A stretch of 64,000 bases of DNA. Origin: Globodera rostochiensis. Its lineage: Eukaryota > Nematoda > Chromadorea > Rhabditida > Heteroderidae. The stretch is taken from the NCBI GenBank assembly GCA_018350325.1, contig JAEVLN010000024.1, forward strand, positions 1,085,248 through 1,149,247. Reading direction: 5' to 3'. A program made the translations under genes and the position numbers. Below, piece after piece: positions 1-9,975 of this stretch (position 1 is the first letter of the stretch; the number at the start of each line of letters is the position of its first letter). Below the pieces are notes generated by a model. That model was not told the origin of the DNA, ran no database searches, and was given only the letters and a program-made list of their open reading frames with translations.

Positions 1-100
1 TTTATAAAAAACATATAAAAATACAATCGTATTATTTGAATAAATATAAGTACAAGGATTAAATACGCCGACATACAGTATATAAAATTGTTTTGTATAG

Positions 101-560
101 ATGTTTAACCATAATTTTCCCGTTATCCTACGGAAAACGTGCCAAGCGAGCATTGCTTGTTGTGGATGTAATTTTGAGCTTTTCGATGTTCTTGGTGAGT
201 TTACACATTTATGTCATGGAGCTGCCATTGGATCCTGTTCAATGTTTGTTTCAATTTTAAAATTTTTAAAAGGATTGAAATGCCAATTTTGGGTTCAGGA
301 TAATGTTCAGAAATATACCATTCAAAAAGCGAAACAATTAAATATTTAATAAATATAAAAATGGCTATTTCAGTGTCCAATTTGTGCATGAATGCGTCAT
401 GCATCAAAACGCGACAACGAAATTTGTATCGACTTGGCACCAAAAGTTTGCTTGGACTTATAAACATTGTCGCCAGTTCAGTGTTTGTAACATTGCTAAA
501 AACAAACAAAATTCTGGTCCAGAATAGTACGGCACAACAAAAGGCTTTGGTTGGTATTTT
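101..560 (+). CDS. Probable 5' and middle exons of a 7TM serpentine receptor (partial)
   Basis: Two open stretches, about 101-245 and about 374-540, look like exons of the receptor whose 3' end lies at 2,099-2,532. The second follows a clean acceptor (TATTTCAG at about 366-373) and encodes an N-L-Y-R-L-G-T-K-S stretch followed by a hydrophobic segment (LLGLINIVASSVFVTLL), which fits transmembrane helix 5 of nematode chemoreceptors. The first encodes a Cys-rich hydrophobic stretch that could belong to helices 2-3. The true start is not visible and may lie before the window. Exon borders and joins are not resolved, so this is an inference from position and composition. Confidence 0.4.
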
Positions 561-839
561 TGTGATTAAAATAAAATAATTATTATATTATTTTAAAACT
601 TTTCTTACGGCACACATCGGCACTGCCAAACCTCGCCCCCCACCCCCAGAAAATTACCCGAAAAATCGAAAAAGAATTGTAGTTCAATGATGAAAATGAA
701 GATGAAAGTGACGAGGATTAGTAAAATAAATAATTTTGTTGATTAAAAACTTACAAGTAAAATTGTCCAATGTTAGTGAATTTTTCAAATAATTACGTGT
801 TTTCAAATTCACTTTACCCTTAACCCCCGAAAAATTGAG

Positions 840-2005
840 TAGGGGTCATTACCGTCTGGCCACTACCATCTCGCCACTACCGTCTCAGGGCCACTACCGT
901 CTCGCCACTACCGTCTGGCCACTACAGTCTCAGTACAAAAAGGGCCACTCCCGTCTAACCCACAAAAAATTTCTGCATTTTAATCTTTAACAAAATTTTT
1001 ATCAAATGAAGCGATTGTAAACAAAATAACAAATTTAACAAACAAATAAATCAAGAATTCATTCGGTAATTGCCTGAAATTCCCCTAAGAACTTCAATAA
1101 TTGAATGGGGATTGATTTGATTCTGGATGTACTGTGATCGTCTTGGAGATGAGGTAGCGCCGCTTTTGCGTCTATGTACCGCTGAAGGATAGACAGAATC
1201 CTCCTATCAGAGTCTCGGCCAGCCTCGTTATATATCCCAGAATCTGCCAACAGAAACGACTCCTGCACGGCGGCTGATCTTTTGTAGATCCTGTAGTCTT
1301 CTGGGATTACGAGTTGTTCAATGCTTGCCGGCATAGGCGGGGACGCATTTATCTCGTGACGGGCTGTGCTGGCAGTTATGCTCCCCGACAGTCTTCAGGA
1401 CGACATCGTTCAGCGATGTATGCACGCGACCTCTACATTTAACATCACCGTGTTGATGTTCGCATCGCCAAAATTTGACATCTCTGTCGGCGTTGAACAT
1501 GTGGAAGATGTACAGGCATCCCTCATGTTCAAGTTTTTTCTTATATTTCCTGCTTTTTATTTCTTGATCTTCCATTATTGACGCTAAAATCATTGACTTT
1601 GAAGAAAAATTAGTATAAACTGAACATGTCTCTTTATAAGTATAGACAAAGAAAAATGCAAAACAATATTCAAATGTATTCTAAACATATTTTGGTATAT
1701 TTATTTATCTAATCAGAGCTCCAAAAAAATAAAACATGAATTTGTGGGTTAGACGGGAGTGGCCCTTTTTGTACTGAGACGGTAGTGGCCAGACGGTAAT
1801 GGCCCTCAGACGGTAGTGGCGAGACGGTAGTGGCCAGACGGTAGTGGCCCTCAGACGGTAGTGGCCAGACGGTAGTGGCGAGACGGTAGTGGCCAGACGG
1901 TAGTGGCCCTCAGACGGTAGTGGCGAGACGGTAGTGGCCAGACGGTAGTGGCGAGACGGTAGTGGCCCGCTTCGCGAAAAATTGGTCACTCCAGAGCCCG
2001 ACTTG
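840..2005 (-). mobile_element. MULE-like DNA element with long sub-repeated inverted termini and FLYWCH ORF
   Basis: Left terminus (about 840-970) and right terminus (about 1,739-1,970) are inverted copies of each other, built from a reiterated GGCCACTACCGTCTCG-type unit; the right arm has more units. Between them the minus strand carries a FLYWCH-type zinc-finger ORF (1,318-1,593; ordered Phe-Trp-Arg-Cys, Cys-x-Gly-Arg and Glu-His-Asn-Cys-x-His motifs). An overlapping ORF in another frame (1,059-1,334) has the hydrophobic/charged pattern that follows FLYWCH domains in Mutator-like element proteins. No catalytic DDE region is present and the frame changes at about 1,320, so this is a deleted, non-autonomous copy. 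It sits between exons of a 7TM receptor on the opposite strand. Target-site duplication not identified. Confidence 0.6.
1318..1593 (-). CDS. FLYWCH-type zinc finger protein, transposon-derived
   Basis: A 91-residue frame. Residues about 20-73 match the FLYWCH zinc-finger pattern: a conserved F-W-R-C, then Cys in a C-x-G-R-V-H-T context, then a closing E-H-N-C-x-H. FLYWCH fingers bind DNA and are common in MULE transposases and in nematode transcription factors. The frame stops at 1,318, where a second minus-strand frame (1,059-1,334) takes over with a 17-nt overlap, consistent with a frameshift or internal deletion in an originally longer protein. The surrounding long inverted repeats point to transposon origin rather than a host gene. 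Confidence 0.55.
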   Translation of the reverse strand: MILASIMEDQEIKSRKYKKKLEHEGCLYIFHMFNADRDVKFWRCEHQHGDVKCRGRVHTSLNDVVLKTVGEHNCQHSPSRDKCVPAYAGKH

Positions 2006-2098
2006 TGGAGTAACCCCAGTTCAAATTGCTAATTATTCATTTAATCCTGATAAGTAAATTTTAATGGTTTTTATGCAATAAAAATTTTTCATTATTAG

Positions 2099-2532
2099 AG
2101 AAATCGTATGGTCGCCATAATTTTGTTCTGCGAAACAGTTTTCAACATCTTACCAAATATGGTTGCATTTTTTGCAAACATTGTAAGTTTTTTTATCTTT
2201 GGATTGATAAAAATTTAATTTAAATTTTTTTATATTAATATTATTGCTTATGTTTAGTTGTTCAACACAATTCTGTCAAAATATGCTGGTTGGATTACAA
2301 TGGTCGGCTATTCATTGGATTCCTTCGTAATGGTAAGAATTTTGAAATTTTTAATTAAAATTTAATACAAATTCAAAGATTGAAAATTATAAAATATTTT
2401 CAGTCAATTTTTTATTCTGCAACTTTGTTCGGTCGACAACAACGTGCGTCTGTGGGCAAAAATATTGCAAAAGTTGCTCCAGCAAACCAACAAATTAAAA
2501 CCGTTCATGGGCATTATGGAAGGGCTGAATGA
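2099..2532 (+). CDS. 7TM serpentine receptor, 3' exons (TM6, TM7, tail)
   Basis: Three exons with GT-AG borders, all in phase 0: 2,099-2,182, 2,258-2,332 and 2,404-2,532 (TGA stop). The first gives a helix with Cys-Glu-Thr-Val-Phe-Asn-Ile-Leu-Pro-Asn, typical of TM6 in nematode chemoreceptors. The second gives TM7 ending Ser-Leu-Asp-Ser-Phe-Val-Met. The third starts Ser-Ile-Phe-Tyr-Ser and continues into a basic cytoplasmic tail. These receptors act in the plasma membrane of sensory neurons and couple to G proteins. It is a different subfamily from the other receptors in the window. The 5' part lies before the MULE-like insertion and is only partly recognised. Confidence 0.7.
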
Positions 2533-2989
2533 ATCAAAATTTAGCGTACAAAATGTTCATAAAAGATTTTATTTTGAACTTTTTTTCTCATTATAAAATG
2601 TTAAAAAATAATTAAATTTCGTATTATTTATTACATTTATTATACAATTGCCAAATTTTTTATTAAATGCCAAACTTATGACCGGTTAACCGACAGGTTT
2701 TTTCGATTTATGATCTTATAATCTATTGCTTTCGGGGGAGGGGGGGGTGGATTTTTAGGGGTGTATTTTTTTCGTTTTTATTGCATGCATAATTGTTAAG
2801 GGGAATTTTCAAAAATTTTTCTTGAAATTCTGCTTCATTTCTGGGGGGGGGGGGGTGGGGTTGGTCTGCGAAAATTTAAATCTTTGATTCAATTTGTTAC
2901 GAGATTTGCAAGCAAATTTTTAAAAAAACGGCAACTTTTTGTAGCTTCTTAGGAATGGGAAAGACACGGCGTGGCGCCAATCCCAAATT

Positions 2990-3050
2990 TGGAAAGGGCT
3001 TGAAGCGACGAGATGAAGCTCTGGCAACTACGCGACAAGAAATGCCAATT
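2990..3050 (+). pseudogene. Solo fragment of the RRDE repeat of the RING-H2 repeat gene
   Basis: The plus strand at about 2,996-3,045 reads Gly-Leu-Lys-Arg-Arg-Asp-Glu-Ala-Leu-Ala-Thr-Thr-Arg-Gln-Glu, matching the 9-residue repeat of the large gene at 18,017-25,238, 15 kb away and on the other strand. Only about two repeat units are recognisable and no gene surrounds them. It looks like a displaced, decayed copy of the repeat. Confidence 0.5.
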
Positions 3051-3219
3051 ACGTGCCAAATCGGTCCTTTGCACCTGCCTCAGTTTTTGGCAATTACTTT
3101 TTTTTATTTGTTTGGTAAATAAAAAATAAAAAAAATATTAAAAAGCTTTTTATGTTCAATAAGATTTCTTTACTGTCACGCAATGAAAACAAACGATGAG
3201 AATTTGGCATAAAAAGACA

Positions 3220-4334
3220 TTATGAGCCTATAAAAAATTCTGTTCTTTTTTTCTTTGCGAGATTCCAGGCCCACAAATTGTCATCCAACGAGGCCATCGG
3301 ATGTTTCGAAGTGCTAAAATAAGAATTTTACAAATTGCGATAAAATTAAATTTTATACGCAAAAGATTGGCGATTATCCGGCAATGAATATTCATCAACG
3401 GAATTTTTATTTAAAATTGGATCAAATTGTTTTTTCCATTTGTTTAGAGTTTTTGTACTAATATTCAGCTTTTTGGCAATATCACTGTCTTTAATTTGAG
3501 GATTTCTTTGTTTAATTTTGTAATATGTTTCCATCAATTCCAATTTCTTTTTATTGGAATAAGCTAAATTTTTCCGCTATAGGAGTATTGCGGCGATAAA
3601 TTAAATTAATAATTTTGATAATAAATATTTAAATTCATACAATTGACGGGAAGTCCAAATTCTTTTTTCCAAAAACGAAATGTGTCTCGTGAAATGCCCA
3701 AATCTTTAGCAAGTTTATTTTGTTCTCCATATTGACACATTTTGATTTCATCCATTCGCTCAATAAATTCGCGCTTTTTCTTTTCATAAAAATTATTTTT
3801 ATTTCTTTTTATTTTGCGGCTTAAGCCTAATTCTTTTTTCCATTGATAAATTTTCTTGCGATTGGCTCCCAATTTGTTTCCAATTTTACACTCAATTTTA
3901 ACTCTTTTTATTTCAGGTAATTTTCCTTTTTTCTTATATTCTTTTCTTAAGGCGTGAAATTTGGAAATAATTTCTCGTTTTTCTTGCTTAGAGAATTCAT
4001 TTTCATCATTAATTCCTTTAATTCCTGCAACCGTTTCATCATCACTTTGATCAATGCGATCCGGGTCTTCCTGTGTAAGATTCTGATCAGTCGAATCCGA
4101 ATTATAAGCTTCAACATCCTGATCTATATTGTCATCATGATCAGCTTGTTCATTTAGTGCATTTTCTCCCGAGTTTAACGGCGATGTTTCCAATTTTATT
4201 TGTTGATAGTCATCTTCGTCCCATCCTTTCCCATATATTTCATCAAAAGTTGGACGAATTTTATCAAATTGCCTTTCATTGACCGATAAAATTAAAATTA
4301 ATCCATTTAAAAATAATATAAGCAACAAATTCAT
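3220..4334 (-). CDS. Secreted protein with three helix-turn-helix-like repeats (copy 1, intact)
   Basis: Three exons: 4,334-3,641, 3,563-3,359 and 3,313-3,220, joined in phases 1 and 2, giving about 330 residues. The start is an ATG followed by a hydrophobic signal peptide (residues about 1-18). Then comes a Glu/Asp/Gln/Asn-rich acidic segment (about 20-105) and a basic part with three related units, each of the form L-G-x-x-x-x-x-x-W-K-K-E-F-G-L (about 165-180, 220-235, 265-285), preceded by helices. This is the pattern of homeodomain-like/helix-turn-helix modules. The last exon encodes a short conserved tail (S-L-D-D-N-L-W-A-W-N-L then K-K-K-R). I do not know a named family. A signal peptide combined with DNA-binding-like repeats suggests a secreted effector acting in host nuclei (inference). 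Paralogues: 51.2-52.0, 58.3-59.4 and a relic at 56.6 kb. Confidence 0.75.
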
Positions 4335-4579
4335 GTTCTTTAATAATTGGCTCTGAAAGAATTATAGTAAAAAATCATATTAAATTGTTTTATTTCAATT
4401 TAATTTCCACAGCTTGCTAAATATTTCATTAAAATATTGATAATATGTCACCAGAAAGAATAAAAATTTTTGTTTACTTTAATAAAATTATTTTAATTTT
4501 TATGGTCGAATGTGCATGTCAATGCTAATAAATAATTCATACATATTATGTAAATAATTGCACCAATCGATTTTTAAAC

Positions 4580-4591
4580 ATGCCATGGCAT
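4580..4591. promoter_or_regulatory. Palindromic ATGCCATGGCAT motif upstream of secreted HTH-like gene
   Basis: The 12-mer contains ATGCCA on both strands, about 246 bp upstream of the ATG at 4,334. ATGCCA is the core of the dorsal gland box described for potato cyst nematode effector promoters. A further TGGCAT lies at 4,764-4,769. A short motif like this can occur by chance. Confidence 0.35.
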
Positions 4592-5094
4592 TTGGATCAT
4601 GACGTAAAAGATGAAGCTTTGAACTGATAGGCACGATGCTGGCTTGATAACATGAGAAAAAGGTTAAGATTCCTATGCTTAATTTGATTTACATACATTG
4701 CTTTTGATTTGAAAAGACTAGTTCCAAAATGTTCTGCGCTGTCCGCATGTCAATTCCACAAATTGGCATCTTTTAATGCTCAAAAGGATTACTTTATCAT
4801 CAACGAATTTCTCAAATAACTCCGTCACGCTCGATTAGTCGCAATCACTGAACACTCGACCATGTATTTTGGCTAAACCCCTTAATAAAATCCCGACAGC
4901 TATCATTCGTTACTACATGAACTTTTAAACATAAATTGAAGATTTAAGAATAATTCAACGAATGATGATGGATAATAAATAATATATATCATGCTCAGAG
5001 GGTAAGATGACCGCCAGAATAAATGTTCAGAAGATTGTGATTTTCGGTTACGATATTCGCTTTTAAATTATTCATATGTCATGGATTTAGTGTT

Positions 5095-6195
5095 AAATTA
5101 TTGGATGGATAGCTGCGACTTGGATTGATTGATGACCAAATTGAGTGCGAAAACCCCTGCGATATTGGGCACTAAAATAGGCATAAATCAATTTAAATCC
5201 ATTTCTTTTTATATTCAGAAATAAATATTACTTGCAAAAGTAGAGAACCGGAGCACTGCTTCCGTATGCCATCGATTGGAAAGCAAAACTTATTTGTAGG
5301 GCAAAATTTTCAATTGTAAATGCGTCCAAATTGAGAAACGGCATTATGACATTTGAGAAAATAGTATTCTTAAAAAGTTTTTATTTAAAAATAAATTCTG
5401 AATGAAAATATTGTTAGCCAACCAATATGTAGCATATCAGACTAATCGACATCAGAACACTCAGCGAAATTGTTAACTTTTTCACATTTTCCGGCACTAA
5501 ATGCAAAAAGAAAAATATTTTTTGAACAAAATTCAATGATTTTCGGTGCCTCATAATCAGCAAAATCAGTGTGTAACATAAAATTTCGGCACAATATATA
5601 ATAAAGGCGCTAATATTAGTGAAATTTTGATTTTCGGTTAGTTTGACGGGGTCGCCAAGTACGCACATCACCGGTCTAAAAATTATTTTTTAAAATAATT
5701 TTTACATAAATTTAAACTTTTTCCAATGCCTGGAGCTTCCAATATAGGCATTGAACCCATTTAATATCGATCTAATGCAACAAATGCCAATGGCAAATTT
5801 AAAAGCGACGTTTTTTTCCATTTGATTTATACCTTAAAAATATATTTTAATATTACAATTAATAATAGCTTTATCACCAGAATGGAAAGATAACGCCGAT
5901 CAGACGGTCGAGTCCAATGCTTAGCTGAAGCGTCAAAGCAATTGCTGTGCCAATTATGGAAACAATTTGTATATAAAAGCACCTCCGCAATGTGATGTAA
6001 TTAATTCCAAACGCAAAAATGCCGAATTTGACGCAATTTCCAAAAAGAAGAAATAAAGCAAAAAATGCATACAAAGCGACCAGAATTTTGCATGGCGAAT
6101 GAAGTGATCTGATCGGATAAGTGTTAGTCGTTTTTCTTACAAAGTTTGTTCGAGATAGACTAGCAAATTTCAAAATTTGGCATTTTGTTTTTCAT
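5095..6195 (-). pseudogene. Serpentine receptor (Srsx-like) pseudogene A, 5' truncated
   Basis: Homologous to the open genes at 49.2 and 61.0 kb. Recognisable pieces on the minus strand: exon 3 (about 6,145-5,880, TM2-TM3 ending in the Asp-Arg-Leu-Ile-Gly-Val-x-Phe-Pro motif), exon 4 (about 5,838-5,725), exon 5 (about 5,672-5,530), exon 6 (about 5,490-5,415), exon 7 (about 5,370-5,230) and exon 8 (about 5,183-5,095). Exon 4 has a run of seven A where the open copies have six positions, a +1 frameshift leading to a stop. Exons 1-2 (TM1) are missing: upstream of 6,190 the sequence switches to unrelated DNA. Confidence 0.75.
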
Positions 6196-6349
6196 AAATC
6201 CAAAGTTCGGCTAACGAATTTCGAATGATCCGCTGCAATCCTGCTCAGGAGTGAAGTTAAGAGCACGTCGGTTACGCCAAGACCCAAACAATCCTCTAAG
6301 TAGCAAGGCTCTAAAAAGCGCGATCGTGCTTTAACAGCACGCAGGTTTA

Positions 6350-6492
6350 GATAGCGTTGTACCTCGCACCGCCAGAGGAAATATGAATTGGTCAACAATT
6401 TTTATTAGTTCTTCCATCAAATGCTTTTGTTGAAGTTATGTTCTCACTTCGTACAGCGCAATGGACAAATGTTCAAGTCATTGAAAGTTGAT
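6350..6492 (+). pseudogene. hAT transposase C-terminal relic
   Basis: The plus-strand frame across about 6,366-6,490 reads a Tyr-Glu-Leu-Val then a Leu-Pro-Ser-Asn-Ala-Phe-Val-Glu-Val-Met-Phe-Ser block. This resembles the C-terminal dimerisation region of hAT transposases (consensus S-N-A-F-x-E-R-x-F-S). The frame is open for only about 45 codons and no catalytic domain is seen. It may be a trace of the autonomous elements that mobilised the hAT-type MITEs in this window. Confidence 0.45.
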
Positions 6493-6499
6493 AGAGTAC

Positions 6500-7686
6500 G
6501 TCATTAGCTCAAGTCAAGTGCAAGTTTGCTCCTTCGTGCTCTGATTTTCTACAAAATGCTCACTTGTGATAAGAAAAAAAAAATTTTCTTTGAATGATCT
6601 TGACAAAAATTCATATATTTTTGCATTATTAAGAAAATTTTCAAAAAAACACGGTGGCGAAGAAATGTGTAGTAAATTATCAAGAACATCACTGTGAATA
6701 TCGCTATTTTTTTGATACGATATTCGAATACAATATTTCGATAAATTTATCGTATCTTGCCTCGCATTAATAATGGGGGACAATGACGATGGAAGACAGG
6801 GTTGTTAAATTAAGGAATCCCGGGCCCTCGGATTAATGCTTTTGTGTAACTGTGTCTTCCCCTCTCGAATGTTTTCTCGATCCTCCCGTACTCGACCATT
6901 GTTTAAGCAATAATCTCTCAGCTATTGTTCAAGATTTTATCACATTTGGCAGGTTTCCTGATTGAGCTCTCTTTTGCATTTACCACATTATTTCCTTAAA
7001 AACTTTAAATAAACTCTTTTCCCAACCGAGTCACAATGACATTTCGCCGACGACACGTCCCCTTAACTATGCTTTTATTCAACTATACAAAAATGAATTT
7101 TTGCTTAGTTGAATTTCAATCAGATGGTTTTTACTCAATTTACACTCATTTCTTTTCTAATCAAATCACTCTTCAGTTCACTCCGAGTACTCCAATAATT
7201 ATTTCAGAGCAAATTTTTAAAGAAAATGAATTTTAGGAATGGGAATTAGGGGAATTCAAACAATAGTCGAAGATAATGAGGGATGGCACTAAAACTCAAA
7301 ATATTTGGGGTTTACAGTTGGGAAAAGAACATAGCGTATTATCTCTAATTATTACCATGGTTAATTTTCAACCCTCCTCTAGGGTGGATAATTATTAGAG
7401 ACTGGTAATAATTAGAGATAATAGGGTACCAATTCGTTCTATAAATATTTGTAGGTTTGGTTTCAAGATCGACGAAGCAAAAAAGAATCAAAAGATGGGC
7501 TTTAAGAGTGTTTATCTATTTACTGAAATAAACATTTGAAAAATAAACGCTGAACATAATCCCTACAAGAACAAAGGCTTTGTTTCCAGTGAAACTGTTT
7601 CATGTTGAAATCATAGCTATGCGATCCTTAATTATTGCGTTATGATTAGGGATAGGATTTTTAGTCATTAAAAAGTCAAAAATAGT
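6500..7686. other. Non-coding stretch with a foldback element
   Basis: No supported gene. At 7,337-7,356 and 7,404-7,423 there is a perfect 20-bp inverted repeat (TATTATCTCTAATTATTACC and its complement) around a 47-bp centre, a small foldback or MITE-like element. Short open frames here have no recognisable features. Confidence 0.5.
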
Positions 7687-7910
7687 CAGTCAAAACGACC
7701 AGCAGCAATCGTCGGCTCACACATAGGGCCACCAACATCGGTTACACCCCAACAATCATGTGCCCACAGGGCGTTGTCCGTACATTGTTGGTCAATGTGC
7801 CAGCCCATACACAGCGGGCATGTGTCCGTCAACAACAAAGGGAAGCATGTGGTGTTGCCCACACTGACTCAACTGGACAGCAGGTAGGTGGTGAATTGGT
7901 ATCACTTGGG
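7687..7910 (-). other. ITS1 rDNA spacer fragment
   Basis: The reverse complement continues directly from the 18S end and reads like cyst nematode ITS1: it contains CACCACCTACCTGCTGTCC and, further on, TTGTTGGGGTGTAACCGATG, as I remember them from Globodera ITS1. It stops at about 7,687, where the sequence becomes unrelated. There is no 5.8S or 28S, so this is a displaced rDNA piece rather than part of the rDNA array. Confidence 0.8.
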
Positions 7911-8408
7911 AATGATCCAGCAGCAGGTTCACCTACAGCTACCTTGTTACGACTTTTGCCCGGTTTAAGCCACTGCGATTAAATCGGTTCCAATCAACGC
8001 CACGACCGAAGCCGACACGCATAATCGTCCCCGAGTTTCTCGAAATGGCTCAGTCCCGGGCAGCGACGGGCGGTGTGTTCAAAGGGCAGGGACGTATTCA
8101 GAGCTAGTTGATGACTCGCCCCTACAAGGAATTCCTCGTTCACGGACAATAATTGCAATGTCCGTTCCCAATCACGGCAAATTTTCACTGGTTTACCAAC
8201 CCCTTTCGGGGAAGGACAAGCACGCTGATTTTGCTAGTGTAGCGTGCGTGCTGCCCCGGACATCTAAGGGCATCACAGACCTGTTATTACTCAATTTCGT
8301 GCGGCTGAACACCGATAATCCCTCTAAGAAGTCATCGGAATAAACCAGACAAATCGCTCCACGAACTAAGAACGGCCATGCACCACCATCCACCGAATCA
8401 TGAAAAAG
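7911..8408 (-). rRNA. 18S rRNA, 3' end fragment (about 500 bp)
   Basis: The minus strand carries the universally conserved 3' part of small-subunit rRNA. The sequence complementary to GTAGGTGAACCTGC lies at about 7,923-7,936, followed by the complements of the GTCGTAACAAGGTAGC region, the ACACACCGCCCGTCGCTGCC decoding region at about 8,058-8,077, and the GGTGGTGCATGGCCGTT region near 8,375-8,391. It runs into ITS1 at 7,911. The 5' three quarters of the gene is absent: at about 8,408 the sequence becomes a ShKT gene. Probably a non-functional inserted fragment. Confidence 0.9.
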
Positions 8409-8844
8409 CTTGAAGGTGAAGTCTTTTTGGTAGTTGAAGCGGTTGAAGTTGTTGAGGTGGAACTGGTGCTGGTACTGGTCGAAGTGCTCGTGCTTGTCGA
8501 TGTAATTGTAGGTCCAGAAGTGCAAAATTTGCAAGTTTTTGCGCAGTAAATTTGCAGCATAAACTTGAATCGGTTGCAGAACCCTCTGTAAAACATGCAC
8601 ACATTGGTGCCAACCCTATCGGTACAACTTGAGGATGAAGGTTTATTGAAAGTTGAAGCTCTCGTGCTACTGGTACTGGTCGAAGTTGAAGAACTGCTCA
8701 TGCTTGTTCAAAGTCGGAGTTGTTGAGGTTTAAGTTGGAGTTGTTGACGTACTTGTACTGGTTGGCGTTGATGTACTCGTGCTAGGTCGATGCAATCAGC
8801 ACCGAAACGCAGGCCAATTGGTAAAATTGAATTTTAAATTGCAT
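8409..8844 (-). pseudogene. ShKT mucin-like secreted protein, broken third copy
   Basis: Homologous to the intact genes at 10.7 and 15.7 kb. The start (ATG at 8,844) and signal peptide are conserved, but an in-frame TAG follows after about 20 codons. Most of the Ser/Thr repeat is gone. One ShKT domain remains (six Cys, about 8,600-8,510). The second is lost because the gene runs into 18S rDNA at about 8,408. Its promoter is split by a hAT-like element at 8,905-9,552. Confidence 0.8.
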
Positions 8845-8904
8845 TGCTACCAAAATTTGGATAAATTTAAATTGTAATTCTTACGATTTTCATTGCTTAT
8901 ATAG

Positions 8905-9552
8905 CAGGGCTGTCAATATCGTCTCCTCAAAATACGATACACGATATACGATTTACGAACACCAAAACGATTTTTTTGCGATACCCGATATGGCCAAAAT
9001 TACGATATTTACGATACGATACGATACGATATTTTTTCTAGCTGTGTTCAAAATTCAAAAAAAAATGTTTTTGTAGAAATTTTCAGTTTTTTCATTTTAA
9101 TTTTTAAAAATTCCTAATGAAAATGCAATTTTTTTCAGAATTCTGTGGGGGGAGAAGGGGTGGGGGGTCGCGGTGCCGATAGACGCCGCCGAGAAAATTT
9201 TGAATTTGTGACTCATTTGTTAACAGATTTTTAACCCAAATTTTAAAAATGCGGTAATTTTTAAAGGATTTTAGTTAGAATTCCATCAAAATTTTCCCCG
9301 CGGGCTCTCGCATTCATAAAAAAATTCAAAAAAAAGGTACCGTATTTTTAAATTTTGGTTGTAAATCTCTTACCAAATTGCGTAAAAAATTCAAGATTTT
9401 CTCCGGCGGCGCCTATCGGCACCGCCGACCCCCCCCCAAATCTGGGGCCTAAAATTACGATACGCGTGATTTTTAGCCAAAATACTATACGATACGATAT
9501 CTCTCCAAAATACGATATTTACGATTACGATACGATACGATACACAGCCCTG
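8905..9552. mobile_element. hAT-type MITE with perfect 8-bp TSD
   Basis: 648 bp with termini CAGGGCTGT and ACAGCCCTG, flanked by identical 8-bp repeats TTATATAG (8,897-8,904 and 9,553-9,560). Sub-terminal regions are rich in ATACGATACG units. Each half contains a GC-rich hairpin in opposite orientation (about 9,169-9,192 and 9,402-9,428). There is no transposase. CAGGG ends and an 8-bp duplication are the hallmarks of the hAT superfamily. The unoccupied site is seen in the two paralogous ShKT promoters. Confidence 0.85.
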
Positions 9553-9689
9553 TTATATAGGACTCTGGGATGGTTGTTATTACGTAATTCCGGCAAAAAG
9601 TGCGTCAATGCTTCCATATGTACTCACAAAAAAGTTTTTATGAAATTTGTTTATAAGAATAAATAAAACTTTTTATATTTAGAAATTAA

Positions 9690-9975
9690 TATTTACTTGC
9701 AAAAGTAGAGAACCGGAGCACTGCTTCCGCATGCCATCGATTGCAAAATAAGACTTATTGGGATAACAAAATATTCAATTGTAAATGCGTCCAAATTGAG
9801 TAGGGCATTATGACATGTATGAAGAAATTATTCTTATTTTTTAAAAAATAAATAAAGAATAGAATTATTTGTAAGCAAACTAAGATGTAGCATATCAGAC
9901 CAATCGACATCAGAACACTCAGTTGTTTGCTCTATAAATTTGCCTTTTTGCACATAATTTGGTCATCAAGCAAAC
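9690..9975 (-). pseudogene. Serpentine receptor fragment (exons 6-8 remnants)
   Basis: The minus strand matches receptor exon 7 (about 9,825-9,690: the Tyr-Gly-Ser-Ser-Ala-Pro-Val-Leu-Tyr-Phe-Cys region), a short piece of exon 6 (about 9,930-9,880) and the exon 8 end (about 9,955-9,985). Exon 8 lies out of order, on the wrong side of exon 6, so the fragment is rearranged and non-functional. Confidence 0.6.
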
